Positions 1 to 8,760 of a DNA stretch of 55,540 nucleotides are shown here, piece after piece. Position numbers and translations under genes: made by a program. The notes beneath the pieces were generated by a model, which did not search any database, had not been told where the DNA came from, and saw only the letters and a list, made by a program, of their open reading frames with translations. Every line of letters begins with the position of its first letter. Within the stretch, counting starts at the first letter, position 1. The stretch comes from Megasphaera sp. NM10 (GTDB taxonomy: Bacteria; Bacillota; Negativicutes; Veillonellales; Megasphaeraceae), in the NCBI RefSeq assembly GCF_000417505.1, contig NZ_APHY01000007.1:1-55540 (forward strand), in the 5' to 3' direction.

Positions 1-25
1 GTGCGGGTCCGTTTTCACTATTTTT

Positions 26-105
26 TGGTGTCGCCTAGCAAGAAGGATTCGAACCTTCGCACCCGGTTCCGGAGACCGGTGCTCTATCCCCTGAGCTATA
101 GGCGC
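26..105 (-). tRNA. tRNA-Arg (anticodon CCG), aberrant 3' acceptor
   Basis: The minus strand folds into a D arm, an anticodon arm with loop CTCCGGA (anticodon CCG) and a T arm with loop TTCGAAT. The 5' acceptor strand GCGCCTA should be followed, after the T stem, by TAGGCGC plus NCCA. Instead TTGC lies between the T stem and TAGGCGA, and the end reads CACCA, so the gene is about 5 nt longer than expected. It is the last of four tRNA genes in tandem. Identity as tRNA-Arg is clear; whether the product is functional is not. Confidence 0.75.
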
Positions 106-112
106 AAGTAAG

Positions 113-189
113 TGGTGACCCAGTAGGGATTCGAACCCTAGACCCACAGCTTAGAAGGCTGTTGCTCTATCCAGCTGAGCTACTGAGTC
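113..189 (-). tRNA. tRNA-Arg (anticodon TCT)
   Basis: This is a complete 77-nt cloverleaf on the minus strand. Acceptor GACTCAG pairs with CTGGGTC, the anticodon loop is CTTCTAA (TCT, reads AGA), the T loop is TTCGAAT and the 3' CCA is encoded. It lies 8 nt from the neighbouring tRNA-Gly and is probably cotranscribed with the other three tRNAs. Confidence 0.97.
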
Positions 190-197
190 TCAAAAAA

Positions 198-271
198 TGG
201 AGCGGGTGATGGGAATCGAACCCACATAACCAGCTTGGAAGGCTGGCGCTCTACCACTGAGCTACACCCGC
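198..271 (-). tRNA. tRNA-Gly (anticodon TCC)
   Basis: This is a complete 74-nt cloverleaf. Acceptor GCGGGTG pairs with CACCCGC, the anticodon loop is CTTCCAA (TCC, reads GGA), the discriminator is T and CCA is encoded. Confidence 0.97.
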
Positions 272-283
272 ATCGGTCGGTAA

Positions 284-360
284 TGGTCGGAGCAGCAGGA
301 TTTGAACCTGCGACCCCCTGGTCCCAAGCCAGGTGCGCTACCAAACTGCGCTATGCCCCG
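284..360 (-). tRNA. tRNA-Pro (anticodon TGG)
   Basis: This is a complete 77-nt cloverleaf. Acceptor CGGGGCA pairs with TGCTCCG, the anticodon loop is CTTGGGA (TGG, reads CCA) and CCA is encoded. It is the promoter-proximal gene of the four-tRNA cluster. Confidence 0.97.
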
Positions 361-417
361 CCAACAAAAAACATTATACAAGAAACGAGATGATTTGTCA
401 ACGTTTTTTTATAGCCA

Positions 418-446
418 TTGCCAACAAGTCATATTCCGAGTACAAT
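418..446 (+). promoter_or_regulatory. Sigma70-type promoter of the AroD-like gene
   Basis: A -35 box TTGCCA (418-423) is separated by 17 bp from a -10 box TACAAT (441-446). Transcription would start near 453, and AGGAGGT follows at 463-469, 8 bp before the ATG at 478. Confidence 0.8.
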
Positions 447-477
447 AAAGATAATACGACTTAGGAGGTAATAATAT

Positions 478-1215
478 ATGCCTAGTGCAATGAGTATTCA
501 TTTTGAATCGGACCATCCCTTCATCGCCGTTCCCTTGGAATGTGAAACTATCGAAGATTTGCAGGACCGAATCGACGAAATCTTAAAGAAACCTTACGAT
601 ATGATTGCCTTTGATGCCGGCTGTTTCAACGGGACCATCAATTTGTCCCAGCTCTGGAACGCCCTGCTGTTCATTGCCCGTGATGCTGAACAGCCGTCGG
701 TCCTCTTCTCGTGCGATAAGAGCAAGCTGCCGGAAATGTACCAGACCGACAACGACTACGCGACGATCCTACGCTTTGCCATCCGTTCGGCCCTCATCGA
801 CGCCGTCAAAATCGAAGGCAGCCTCGACGAAGATGACATCGACGACATCGCCGGTCAGGCCGTCGACCTGGGCAGTGTCCCCATCATCGTCATCCGCGCC
901 GACCAGGGCGCCAAAGCCGACGAACTCGTCCAGAAGATGGAAAGCCGCTGGGACCTGGAAGCCAAGACCTTTGAACTGGCTGTCCCCGTCCAGACGAAAG
1001 AAGATATCCAGGCCCTGGAAGATGCAGCTAAAGCCTTCCACGAAGCCCATCACGACGCAACGGTCATCCCACATCCTATCGGCAAAATCGCCAAAGAAGC
1101 CATGCTCCAGGGCCAGACCTTCGGCGCGCCCCTGCTCTATACGACAGACGGTGAAGAAACGGAAACCCTGCCGACCAGCACGGCCATCCATAAACTGCTC
1201 CATCCGGAAGAATAA
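478..1215 (+). CDS. AroD-like TIM-barrel protein, probable pseudoenzyme
   Basis: The 245-residue product has the length and run of motifs of type I 3-dehydroquinate dehydratase (AroD). These include an IAVPL start, a helix with FAIRSALID near residue 100, the strand and helix LAVPVQTKEDIQALE near 165-180, and an IGK...FGAPL stretch near the end. The residues that do the chemistry seem lost. The Schiff-base lysine of KIAVMP is replaced by Glu in FELAVP, the catalytic His strand reads IIVIRADQG, and the N-terminal E-x-R motif is absent. The fold assignment rests on recalled family patterns. The gene has its own promoter and terminator and is the only core gene on the plus strand here, so it is unlikely to serve as an ordinary shikimate-pathway enzyme. 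The role is unknown. Confidence 0.6.
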   Translation: MPSAMSIHFESDHPFIAVPLECETIEDLQDRIDEILKKPYDMIAFDAGCFNGTINLSQLWNALLFIARDAEQPSVLFSCDKSKLPEMYQTDNDYATILRFAIRSALIDAVKIEGSLDEDDIDDIAGQAVDLGSVPIIVIRADQGAKADELVQKMESRWDLEAKTFELAVPVQTKEDIQALEDAAKAFHEAHHDATVIPHPIGKIAKEAMLQGQTFGAPLLYTTDGEETETLPTSTAIHKLLHPEE

Positions 1216-1222
1216 TATAAAA

Positions 1223-1253
1223 AAGAGCTTGTCGCACGACGACAAGCTCTTTT
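1223..1253 (+). terminator. Rho-independent terminator
   Basis: A perfect 12-bp stem (1223-1234 with 1240-1251) has a 5-nt loop and runs into TTT. It starts 8 nt after the stop codon of the AroD-like gene. Confidence 0.9.
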
Positions 1254-1258
1254 AAGTT

Positions 1259-1396
1259 GTTAGTGGCTAGCAGTTAGTTGTTAGTGGATGGCTTTAAATT
1301 TAAAGTTTTTCTCTGAAAACTACAAAATCTGTACTACAAACTATAAAGAGAAAGGGACATCGCATGATGGCATAGGCCTTCATGCGATGTCCCTTT
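1259..1396. repeat. Composite intergenic element: heptamer array plus hairpin
   Basis: Phased 7-mers AGTGGCT, AGCAGTT, AGTTGTT and AGTGGAT run from 1262 to 1289. An A+T-rich spacer with tacaaa-type repeats follows, then a 17-bp-stem hairpin (1351-1396) ending in TTTTT. The hairpin probably terminates transcription from both sides (the AroD-like gene and gatB). Similar compositions occur at 31886-32055 and 48934-49060. Confidence 0.7.
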
Positions 1397-1414
1397 TTAG
1401 CTGCAAACTATCTT

Positions 1415-2854
1415 TTACTGTAAATTCTTGGTCAACAGCTGGTTGACGACGCCGGGGTTGGCCCGGCCTTTTGTTTCTTTCATGATCTGGCCGACGAGGA
1501 AGCCGATGGCTTTCTTCTTGCCGGCTTTATAGTCGGCGACGGACTGCGGGTTGGCAGCGATGACTTTTTTGACCATGTCTTCCAGGGCACCTGTATCGGT
1601 GATCTGGACCAGACCCTGTTCTTTGACGACGACGTCGGCTGCTTTGCCGGACTTCCACATTTCCGGCAGGACTTTCTTGGCGATCTTGCCGGAGATGGTC
1701 CCTTTAGCGATGAGTTTCAAGAGGCCAGCCAGGTCAGCCGGTTTGACTGGCGAAGCGGAAATGTCGATGTTTTCTTCGTTCAGTTTCTTGGCGAATTCGC
1801 CGAGCATCCAGTTGGCTGCTTCTTTGGCATCGACGCCTTCTTTGACGACGGCTTCAAAGTAATCGGCTGTCTGTTTTTCCAGGGTCAGCAAGTTGGCGTC
1901 GTATTCGGACAAGCCCAATTCATCCTGGAAGCGCTGGCAGCGGGCATCGGGCATTTCCGGCAGTTCCTGGCGGACCTGTTCGATGTATTCCGGCGACACT
2001 TCGATAGGAATGAGGTCCGGTTCCGGGAAGTAACGGTAATCGCTGTCCCCTTCTTTGACGCGCTGGAGGATGGTAATGCCCTTGGCTTCATCCCAGCCGC
2101 GCGTAGCCTGCTGGATCGTACCGCCTTCGTCGAGGATCTGAGCCTGGCGGACGGCTTCGTATTCAATCCCCTTCTGGACGGCGCTGAAGGAGTTGATGTT
2201 CTTGATTTCCGTCTTGGTCCCCAATTTATCCGAACCGACGGGACGGACGGAGATATTGGCGTCACAGCGCATACTGCCTTCTTCGAGGCGGCAGTCGGAA
2301 ACGCCGAGGTACTGCATGATGGAGCGCAGTTTTTCCAGATACGCTCTGGCTTCGGCACCGCTGCGCAGTTCCGGTTCGCCGACGATTTCCAGGAGCGGTA
2401 CGCCCGTACGGTTATAGTCGACGCTGGTCGAATCAGAGTTGGCAATGCTGCCGCCGCTGTGGACGAGCTTGCCTGCGTCTTCTTCCATATGGATACGGGT
2501 CAAATGGATGCGGCGCTGTTTGCCGTCGACGTCGATATCGATGTAGCCACCTTTGCAAATCGGCAGGTCGAACTGGGACGTCTGGAAGTTCTTCGGCAAA
2601 TCGGGATAGTAGTAGTTCTTGCGGTCGAATTTGCTGAACGGCAGGATGTCGCAATGCAGGGCCAGGCCGGCTTTGACGGCATAATGCAATACTTCTTTAT
2701 TGAGTACGGGCAGGACGCCGGGCAGGCCTAAGCAGACCGGGCAGACGTGGGTATTCGGTTCGGCGCCGAATTCCGTGCTGCAGCCGCAGAAAATCTTGGT
2801 TTTCGTTTTTAATTCGACATGGACTTCCAAGCCGATAACGGATTCGTATTTCAT
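1415..2854 (-). CDS. gatB: Aspartyl/glutamyl-tRNA amidotransferase subunit B
   Basis: GatB is the kinase and tRNA-binding subunit of GatCAB, which converts Asp-tRNA(Asn) or Glu-tRNA(Gln) to the amidated form in the cytoplasm. The start reads [15 protein letters not shown] and is followed by a Cys pair region (FCGCS ... CPVCLG) that binds zinc in the family. The GatB/YqeY tail ends in KGRANPGVVNQLL. Length 479 is normal. Its ATG overlaps the last base of the gatA stop codon, so translation is probably coupled. It is the last gene of gatC-gatA-gatB. Confidence 0.97.
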   Translation of the reverse strand: MKYESVIGLEVHVELKTKTKIFCGCSTEFGAEPNTHVCPVCLGLPGVLPVLNKEVLHYAVKAGLALHCDILPFSKFDRKNYYYPDLPKNFQTSQFDLPICKGGYIDIDVDGKQRRIHLTRIHMEEDAGKLVHSGGSIANSDSTSVDYNRTGVPLLEIVGEPELRSGAEARAYLEKLRSIMQYLGVSDCRLEEGSMRCDANISVRPVGSDKLGTKTEIKNINSFSAVQKGIEYEAVRQAQILDEGGTIQQATRGWDEAKGITILQRVKEGDSDYRYFPEPDLIPIEVSPEYIEQVRQELPEMPDARCQRFQDELGLSEYDANLLTLEKQTADYFEAVVKEGVDAKEAANWMLGEFAKKLNEENIDISASPVKPADLAGLLKLIAKGTISGKIAKKVLPEMWKSGKAADVVVKEQGLVQITDTGALEDMVKKVIAANPQSVADYKAGKKKAIGFLVGQIMKETKGRANPGVVNQLLTKNLQ

Positions 2855-4311
2855 TAAAGTTCAACCTCCCCCATGGGCGACGGCTTGCGAAGGTCCGTCC
2901 GATTCTGTTCAAACGTATAGGCCACGCGAAGCAGCGTTGCTTCGTCCAGGGCCTTGCCGATGAGCTGCATGCCGATGGGCAGGCCGTTCTTATAGCCGCA
3001 GGGAATGCTGAGGCCCGGCAGGCCGGCCAGGTTCAACGTGACCGTGCAGACGTCGCCGAGGTACATAGCCAGCGGATTGTCGCTGTTCTGGCCGATTTTG
3101 AAGGCCGTATCCGGTGCCGTCGGCGTGAGCAGGACGTCGCATTTCTTCAGGGCTTCGTCGTAGTCCTGTTTGATCAGAGTACGGACTTTCATGGCCCGCA
3201 GATAATAAGCGTCGTAATAGCCCGAGCTGAGGACGTAGGTCCCGAGGAGGATACGGCGTTTGACTTCGTCGCCAAAGCCTTTCGTACGGGTCTTGATGTA
3301 CATGTCGACGATATCCTTGCCGTCGACGCGCATGCCAAAGCCGACGCCGTCATAACGGGCCAGGTTGGAGCTGGCTTCGGCCGGCGCGATGATATAGTAA
3401 GCAGCGATGCCGTATTTCATGTGGGGCATGCTGACCGGTACGATTTCAGCACCGAGTTTCTTATACGTTTCGATAGCGTCTTCCAGGGCCTTGCGGCAGT
3501 CAGCATCGAGGCCTTCACCGAAGAATTCTTCCGGGACGCCGATTTTCATACCCTTGACGTCATTGACCAGGGCCTGTTTGTAATCTTTTTCAGCCTGGGG
3601 AATGGACGTCGAGTCCTTGGCATCGTGACCGGCGATGGCATTGAGGACGATGGCGCAGTCAGCTACGTCGTTGGTGAAAGTACCGATTTGGTCCAGAGAC
3701 GACGCAAAGGCGATGAGGCCATAACGGGAAATGAGGCCGTATGTCGGTTTGAGGCCGACGACACCGCAGTACGAAGCCGGCTGACGGACGGATCCGCCTG
3801 TATCCGAACCGAGGGCCCAGACCGTTTCGCCCGAAGCGACAGCGGCAGCCGAACCGCCGGACGAACCACCGGGGACGCAATCGAGGTTCCACGGGTTATG
3901 AGTCAGCTGGAAAGCCGAGTTTTCTGTCGAACTGCCCATAGCGAATTCGTCCATATTGGTCTTGCCCAGGCTGACATAATCAGCAGCCATCAATTTTTCG
4001 ATGACCGTCGCATTGTACGGCGATTTGAAATTTTCCAGCATCTTCGATGCACACGTAGCCTTCTGACCTTTGATGCAGATGTTGTCCTTGATGGCACCGG
4101 GAATCCCGGCGAGGTCACTGATGGCTTCACCGGCTGCGATTTTGGCATCGACAGCGGCAGCCGCTTCCAGGGCATAGTCGCGGTTATCCGATAAAAACGC
4201 CTGTACTTTCGGTTCTACTGTATCTTTATGTGCAAGAAAAGCCTTGGTCAATTCGACAGCCGATACGTCGCCGTTGACCAGTTTTTCATGCAGTTCATGG
4301 ATGGTTAACAT
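2854..4311 (-). CDS. gatA: Aspartyl/glutamyl-tRNA amidotransferase subunit A
   Basis: GatA is the amidase subunit that releases ammonia from glutamine for GatB. The 485-residue protein carries the amidase signature. The catalytic Lys is in KDNICIKG (near residue 77), the glycine/serine-rich stretch [14 protein letters not shown] follows, and the cis-Ser and nucleophile Ser lie in [11 protein letters not shown]. The length is normal for the family. It lies 15 bp after gatC and abuts gatB. No oddities were seen. Confidence 0.97.
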   Translation of the reverse strand: MLTIHELHEKLVNGDVSAVELTKAFLAHKDTVEPKVQAFLSDNRDYALEAAAAVDAKIAAGEAISDLAGIPGAIKDNICIKGQKATCASKMLENFKSPYNATVIEKLMAADYVSLGKTNMDEFAMGSSTENSAFQLTHNPWNLDCVPGGSSGGSAAAVASGETVWALGSDTGGSVRQPASYCGVVGLKPTYGLISRYGLIAFASSLDQIGTFTNDVADCAIVLNAIAGHDAKDSTSIPQAEKDYKQALVNDVKGMKIGVPEEFFGEGLDADCRKALEDAIETYKKLGAEIVPVSMPHMKYGIAAYYIIAPAEASSNLARYDGVGFGMRVDGKDIVDMYIKTRTKGFGDEVKRRILLGTYVLSSGYYDAYYLRAMKVRTLIKQDYDEALKKCDVLLTPTAPDTAFKIGQNSDNPLAMYLGDVCTVTLNLAGLPGLSIPCGYKNGLPIGMQLIGKALDEATLLRVAYTFEQNRTDLRKPSPMGEVEL

Positions 4312-4326
4312 ACATACGCCTCCCTG

Positions 4327-4617
4327 TTAATCCTGGATGACTTTCGGAACTTTGAAATAGCCATCAGCCTGTTCCGGCGCATTCTGAAGCGCTTTTTCAT
4401 TGGCCAGCGACGGCTGGGGAACGTCGTCGCGCATGACGTTGGACATGGATACGGCATGGGCCGTCGGCTTGACATCGGTCACATCGACTTGGCTCAAGAG
4501 ATCCATGTACGATAAAATGTCGTTCAGCTGTTTCCCGACCGTTTCCATCTGGTCTTCCTTGACTTCCAGGCGGGACAACAGTGCGATCTTCTTTATTTCT
4601 TCGGCACTGATTTTCAT
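4327..4617 (-). CDS. gatC: Aspartyl/glutamyl-tRNA amidotransferase subunit C
   Basis: This is the small 96-residue subunit that stabilises the GatA-GatB complex. It begins MKISAEEIKKIALLSRLEV and has the typical LNDILSYMDLL helix and a DDVPQPSL stretch. It is the first gene of the operon, with AAGGAGTGT upstream of the ATG. Upstream lies a 0.4-kb spacer full of repeat-like sequence, and I did not pick a promoter there. Confidence 0.95.
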   Translation of the reverse strand: MKISAEEIKKIALLSRLEVKEDQMETVGKQLNDILSYMDLLSQVDVTDVKPTAHAVSMSNVMRDDVPQPSLANEKALQNAPEQADGYFKVPKVIQD

Positions 4618-4998
4618 ACTGACACTCCTTGCAGATATTTTTAGCGTGACAAATCGGAATCATTTGTCAAAATTCAACACATATATAATTTAATCACCTT
4701 TTGCCATATTTTGCAAGCCTCATCGCCTGTATGCGATACCGCAGGGGCCGTCCCAGAGCCTTTCTGCCCCATCCGATGCAGGACGATTGCCCGAACGGAT
4801 AGCAGCGGCGGGCGGCCCGCTACGTGCTGAGGGTTTCCCCAAGCATCGTTGTTACTTTGAGTTTGTCGCGGCGGAATGCCGCATCTGAGTCCGAGGAAAA
4901 AGCCGTGGCTCGTGGTTCGTGGCTCGTGGTTCGTGGCTCGTAAAAATCCACCATTATACCAGAATGGGCTATGATGGAATCTCACAGCGGGCTGCCCT
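4618..4998. repeat. Gene-free spacer with repeat copies
   Basis: This gene-free spacer separates gatC from the end of the cob operon. Segment 4740-4830 (ggggccgtcc ... cggcccgc) is a diverged relative of the sequence at 7145-7240. Segment 4856-4895 is an inverted relative of 8620-8657, with 15 bp identical. Five 7-mers GTGGCTC/GTGGTTC run in tandem at 4905-4939. No credible ORF was seen. Confidence 0.7.
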
Positions 4999-5023
4999 GT
5001 GGGACGCCCAGAGGGCGTCCCAC
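4999..5023 (-). terminator. Hairpin abutting the cbiC stop codon
   Basis: A perfect 11-bp G+C-rich stem (4999-5009 with 5013-5023) with a 3-nt loop touches the cbiC stop codon. There is no T run after it on the minus strand, so it may protect the 3' end of the transcript or act with Rho rather than terminate by itself. Confidence 0.5.
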
Positions 5024-5653
5024 CTATTCTCTCGTCAGGCGGTAGATGAGGGCATTGCAGATGGCGGCGGCGATGGTGCTGCCCCCTTTTCGGCCTTTGG
5101 CGACGATGTAGGGAATGCCGGCTTCCATGATGACTTCTTTGGCATAGACGACGTTGACGAAACCGACAGGGACGCCGATGATCAGGGCCGGCCGCATCTT
5201 CCCGGCATCGATGAGTTCCCGCAGGCGCAGGAGGGCTGTCGGGGCATTGCCGACGGCGACGATGACCGGCCCTTCGAGGGCTGCGGCTTTATCCATGGAA
5301 GCCTGGGCCCGCGTCGTCCCCTGCGCTTTAGCAGCGGCAGCTACGTCTTCATCGGCCATGAAGCAGACTTTGCGGCAGCCCAGTTTTTTTAGACCCGGCT
5401 GGCTGATACCCATGCAGGCCATGTTGGTATCGGTCACGATGGTGCAGCCGCCTTTCAGGGCCGTCAAGGCCTGATCGACGGCGCCAGGGCTGAAACGCAG
5501 GTTGCGGACATAGTCAAAGTCGGCACTGGTGTGGACGACGCGCTTGATGATATCCTTTTCGTCTGGCGGCAGGATGATGTCGCCTAATTCGTCTTCAATG
5601 ATTTCCATGCTGCGCCGTTCGATATCGGCTGGTAAAATGTGTTCAATTTTCAT
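5024..5653 (-). CDS. cbiC: Cobalt-precorrin-8 methylmutase
   Basis: CbiC moves the C11 methyl group of cobalt-precorrin-8 to C12, giving cobyrinate. The 209-residue protein has the family motifs RRSMEII near the N-terminus, VHTSADFDY with the catalytic His (near residue 43), and GNAPTALLRL followed by IIGVPVGFVN. The ATG at 5653 was chosen because MKIEHILP matches the family start and GGAAGGAACTC precedes it; the frame stays open further upstream but only inside cbiA. It overlaps the end of cbiA by 11 bp and is the last gene of the riboswitch-controlled cluster. Confidence 0.95.
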   Translation of the reverse strand: MKIEHILPADIERRSMEIIEDELGDIILPPDEKDIIKRVVHTSADFDYVRNLRFSPGAVDQALTALKGGCTIVTDTNMACMGISQPGLKKLGCRKVCFMADEDVAAAAKAQGTTRAQASMDKAAALEGPVIVAVGNAPTALLRLRELIDAGKMRPALIIGVPVGFVNVVYAKEVIMEAGIPYIVAKGRKGGSTIAAAICNALIYRLTRE

Positions 5654-7049
5654 GAGTTCCTTCCTTTCGATGGATGCAGGCTGCGACGAAGCGGGCGGCC
5701 CAGTCCCTTTTCCCCAGGAAATGGATGTGGGGATAGCCGCCGATGAAGTGGTCGTTCGCCATGATGCAGGGCCAATGGCGCTGGCTCCCGGCCTTATAAG
5801 CCGTAAAATCATGGCCGTTGTCCGTGCTGTCTGAATAGTGGAATTCGTGGGCCGTCACGGTGTCGCCAGCGCAGCAGAGCAGATTGTCTTTTTCAGCCTT
5901 CAGGGTGACGTAACCGAAACGCTTCAGGGACGAGGTCATGAAGGTTTCGCCAGGTACGGCGCCGACCCAGGGCCACAGGCGGTCCTGGCTGTCGCGAAAG
6001 GCCTGATGGAGATACATGAATCCCCCACATTCGGCGATGCACGGCAGCCGGGCGTCCAAGGCACGGCGAAGGGATGCACGCATCGACGCGTTCTGGCTCA
6101 AGGCCTGGGCATACAGTTCGGGATAGCCGCCGCCGAGATAGAGACCGTCACAAGGCGGCAGTTCCCCGTCGTGGAGGGGACTGAAAAAGACCAGGTCCGC
6201 GCCGGCCTGCTGCAGGACCTGGAGGCTGTCTTCATAATAGAAACAGAAGGCTTCGTCCCGGGCGATGGCCAGGACGGCCCGGCCAGGATCGGGATGAAAG
6301 GCCGGACTGCCAGACCCGGTCAAAGGCGCTGCCTGGCGGGCACAAGCCAGGAGTTCATCAATGGCGATAGTCTTTTCGGCCTGGGCGGCCAAAGCGGCCA
6401 TTTTCCCTTGGAGGTCAGTAATTTCATCGGCTGTGACCAGTCCCAGATGGCGGCTGGAAAAAGTGCAGTCCGGCATATCCGGGAAGCAGCCCAGGGCTTT
6501 CAGGCCCGATGCCTTTTCCCAGGCCCCTTTGAAATGCTCATAGACCATGGGCTTGATGCGGTTGACGATGAAGCCGACGACGTGGCTGTCAGCCCGGAAA
6601 GCAGCCATTCCCTGCAAGACGGCTGCCAGCGACAGGCCGGCACCGCGGCCGTCGACGACGAGGACGACCGGCGTATCTGTCGCTGCGGCCAATTCATAGG
6701 CGCTGGCCTCCGAACCCGTGCCGACGCCGTCGTAGTAGCCCATGGCCCCTTCCAAAATGGCTACATCAGCCGCAGCACCATGGCACAGCAGCGTCTCCCG
6801 GGCAGCTGCGGCGCCCGGCTCGTGGCGGCCGAGGAGAAAGAGGTCCAGATTATACGACGGCGTATCCAGGACCCGGCGGTGGAACATGGGGTCGATATAA
6901 TCAGGACCACTCTTGAAAGCAGCCGGCGACAGGCCGCGGTCCTTGAGGGCCTGTAACAAAGCGCAGACCACCGTCGTCTTGCCGCTGCCGCTGCTGGGAG
7001 CTGCCAAAAGCAGCCGTGGAACCGGCGTTCCTTGTATAGATGAGGGCAT
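5643..7049 (-). CDS. cbiA: Cobyrinate a,c-diamide synthase
   Basis: CbiA amidates the a and c side chains of cobyrinate using glutamine and ATP. The N-terminal half is a dethiobiotin-synthetase-like ATPase with the P-loop APSSGSGKTT (near residue 18) and KSGPDYIDPMFH. The C-terminal half is a class I glutaminase with LYLGGGYPEL and the nucleophile Cys in CIAECGGFMYL, and a late His in HEFHYSD. Length 468 is normal. Upstream lies a 309-bp repeat-filled spacer that separates it from cbiET, although both are in the same direction. Confidence 0.95.
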   Translation of the reverse strand: MPSSIQGTPVPRLLLAAPSSGSGKTTVVCALLQALKDRGLSPAAFKSGPDYIDPMFHRRVLDTPSYNLDLFLLGRHEPGAAAARETLLCHGAAADVAILEGAMGYYDGVGTGSEASAYELAAATDTPVVLVVDGRGAGLSLAAVLQGMAAFRADSHVVGFIVNRIKPMVYEHFKGAWEKASGLKALGCFPDMPDCTFSSRHLGLVTADEITDLQGKMAALAAQAEKTIAIDELLACARQAAPLTGSGSPAFHPDPGRAVLAIARDEAFCFYYEDSLQVLQQAGADLVFFSPLHDGELPPCDGLYLGGGYPELYAQALSQNASMRASLRRALDARLPCIAECGGFMYLHQAFRDSQDRLWPWVGAVPGETFMTSSLKRFGYVTLKAEKDNLLCCAGDTVTAHEFHYSDSTDNGHDFTAYKAGSQRHWPCIMANDHFIGGYPHIHFLGKRDWAARFVAACIHRKEGTHEN

Positions 7050-7358
7050 GAGGATCTCCTTTCGTGAATGTAAAGTCGTTCATCGTAGGTCGTTCATCGT
7101 TCATCGAAAAAGCAAAGACCCCGGCAGGCCGCAGGTCACTTTGTAGGGGCCGTCCTAAGCCTTTTTGGCCCGTCAGGTGCCGACCAGCGAGAGGCGCAAG
7201 ACGGTTGCCAAAACGGACAGCTGTGGCTAGGCGGCCCGCCTTCGCAGTTCGCAACAAGGCTCCCCTGAGAAGGGGAGCTGGCAGCATAGCCGACTGAGGA
7301 GTTCTTCCAGCAAAGGCCCCTTGCAAGGTGGCAGAAACCTTTGTGCGACAGTCTGGGT
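7050..7358. repeat. Gene-free spacer inside the cob cluster, repeat-derived
   Basis: No gene was seen here. Four phased 7-mers (GTCGTTC, ATCGTAG, GTCGTTC, ATCGTTC) run from 7075 to 7102. Segment 7145-7240 shares 13-14 bp identical blocks with 8845-8894 (gcccgtcaggtgc and gttgccaaaacgga). Segment 7256-7300 is an inverted relative of 8766-8812 (aaggctcccct). It looks like a rearranged copy of the MITE-like element at 8761-8937. Confidence 0.7.
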
Positions 7359-8579
7359 CTAAGCTTCCCCTGCGTCCTGACGGACAGCTGTCATGATATA
7401 TACCGGGTTCTGGGCCATCATGAGATGATGCTGGCCGACTCGTTTGCTGCGGGCCGCGCTGACCTGGGTGATGTCCAGCTGGTATCCGTTACGGGCGGCG
7501 TAATAAGCGGTGACGGCGGCCAGGGTTTCCAGGCTGATGGCCGTAATGACCATGCGGCAGGCTTCATTCTTGTCATACAGGTCATCGAGGATGGATGCCA
7601 GATTGCCTTTGGTCCCGCCAATGAAGGCGTAATCCGGTGCGATGTCCAAGGTTTTCAAGGTCTGGCTGGCATCGCCGGCGACGACGGTGACGTTAGTCAG
7701 GCCGAAATGGCCGATATTCTGCTGCAATACAGTCAGGGCCTCTTCATTGATTTCAAAGGCATAGACGTGGCCAAAAGGAGCCTGCAAGGCCAGTTCGACC
7801 GTGCACGAACCAGTACCGGCCCCGATGTCACAGACGACGGCGTCTGCTTCCGGAGCCAGTTTGGACAGGACGACGCTGCGGATTTCCTGCTTGGTCATGG
7901 GCGCTTTGCCGCGCAGGAAGGCTTCATCGGGCAGACCGTGGACGGGCCGCACCCAGGGCCGGGCCTTTTCGTTTTCTACCATCATGACGGCCAGGGAATC
8001 GGCGGGACGGTCGGTGAAATCGGCAGCCGTCCCGCGGAGGATGTTTTCATTGTCATAAGATAAGTCGCAGCCAATGGCTACGGACACCATATCCAGGCCG
8101 GCCTGGCAGAGTTCCCGGCACAAGGCGGCCGGTGAATCGGACCCGCCTGTCAGGACGAAGACTTTCCGATGCTGGCGGACGGCGGCGACGAGGGATTCCC
8201 GGCGGCCATGGCGGCTGACGATAAAGGCGTCGTTCCACGTCGTCTGCAAGGCGGCCGCAAAGTAGACGAGGCTGCTGATACCGGCGATGCGGGTCACCGT
8301 GCAGCCAGGGATGTCCGTGAGCAAGGCGGCCAGGCTGAAAAAGCCGACGTCGCCGGACACGAGGATGGCCATGGGCCCTTCCTCATCGGACAAAGAAGCG
8401 GCAAGCTGACAAATATCGTCACGCCGGTACGTCGCGACCAGGCGCTTCCCGGAAGCCGCAAAAGGCGCCAGCATCCGCTTGTCGCCGACGAGGATGGGCG
8501 AAGCCTCTATGGCCGCTTTGGCCTGCCCCGTCAACAAAGCCGGATTGCCGGGCCCTGTGCCGATAATATATACGTGCAT
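7359..8579 (-). CDS. cbiET: Bifunctional cobalt-precorrin-7 C5- / precorrin-6B C15-methyltransferase
   Basis: This is a CbiE-CbiT fusion (CobL-like, 406 residues). Residues 1 to about 200 are the CbiE methylase, with start VYIIGTGPGNPALLT and GDVGFFSLAAL. The rest is the CbiT methylase, with the SAM-binding loop VVCDIGAGTGSCTVELAL, then AFEINEEAL and FIGGTKG. CbiE methylates C5; CbiT methylates C15 and decarboxylates C12. It is flanked on both sides by repeat-filled spacers of over 300 bp, unlike the overlapping genes upstream. Confidence 0.93.
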   Translation of the reverse strand: MHVYIIGTGPGNPALLTGQAKAAIEASPILVGDKRMLAPFAASGKRLVATYRRDDICQLAASLSDEEGPMAILVSGDVGFFSLAALLTDIPGCTVTRIAGISSLVYFAAALQTTWNDAFIVSRHGRRESLVAAVRQHRKVFVLTGGSDSPAALCRELCQAGLDMVSVAIGCDLSYDNENILRGTAADFTDRPADSLAVMMVENEKARPWVRPVHGLPDEAFLRGKAPMTKQEIRSVVLSKLAPEADAVVCDIGAGTGSCTVELALQAPFGHVYAFEINEEALTVLQQNIGHFGLTNVTVVAGDASQTLKTLDIAPDYAFIGGTKGNLASILDDLYDKNEACRMVITAISLETLAAVTAYYAARNGYQLDITQVSAARSKRVGQHHLMMAQNPVYIMTAVRQDAGEA

Positions 8580-8760
8580 GGTATGTCTCCTTTCATGGGC
8601 GCCCGCAGGTCGCAGTCCGCTCGGACTCAGATGCCGCGGTGCGGCAACAGTTTCAAACGGACAACATCACTTCGAGTAACCCTCGCTCGCAAAAATTTCC
8701 CGAACGGGGCTATTTTTCGCGAACTGCGTCTTCCCTATTTGCCTGAATAGATATGTGTAA
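8580..8760. repeat. Gene-free spacer with inverted copy of the 4856-4895 sequence
   Basis: No gene was seen. Segment 8620-8657 is the inverted counterpart of 4856-4895 (15 bp identical, rest similar). The remainder shows nothing I can identify. Confidence 0.55.
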
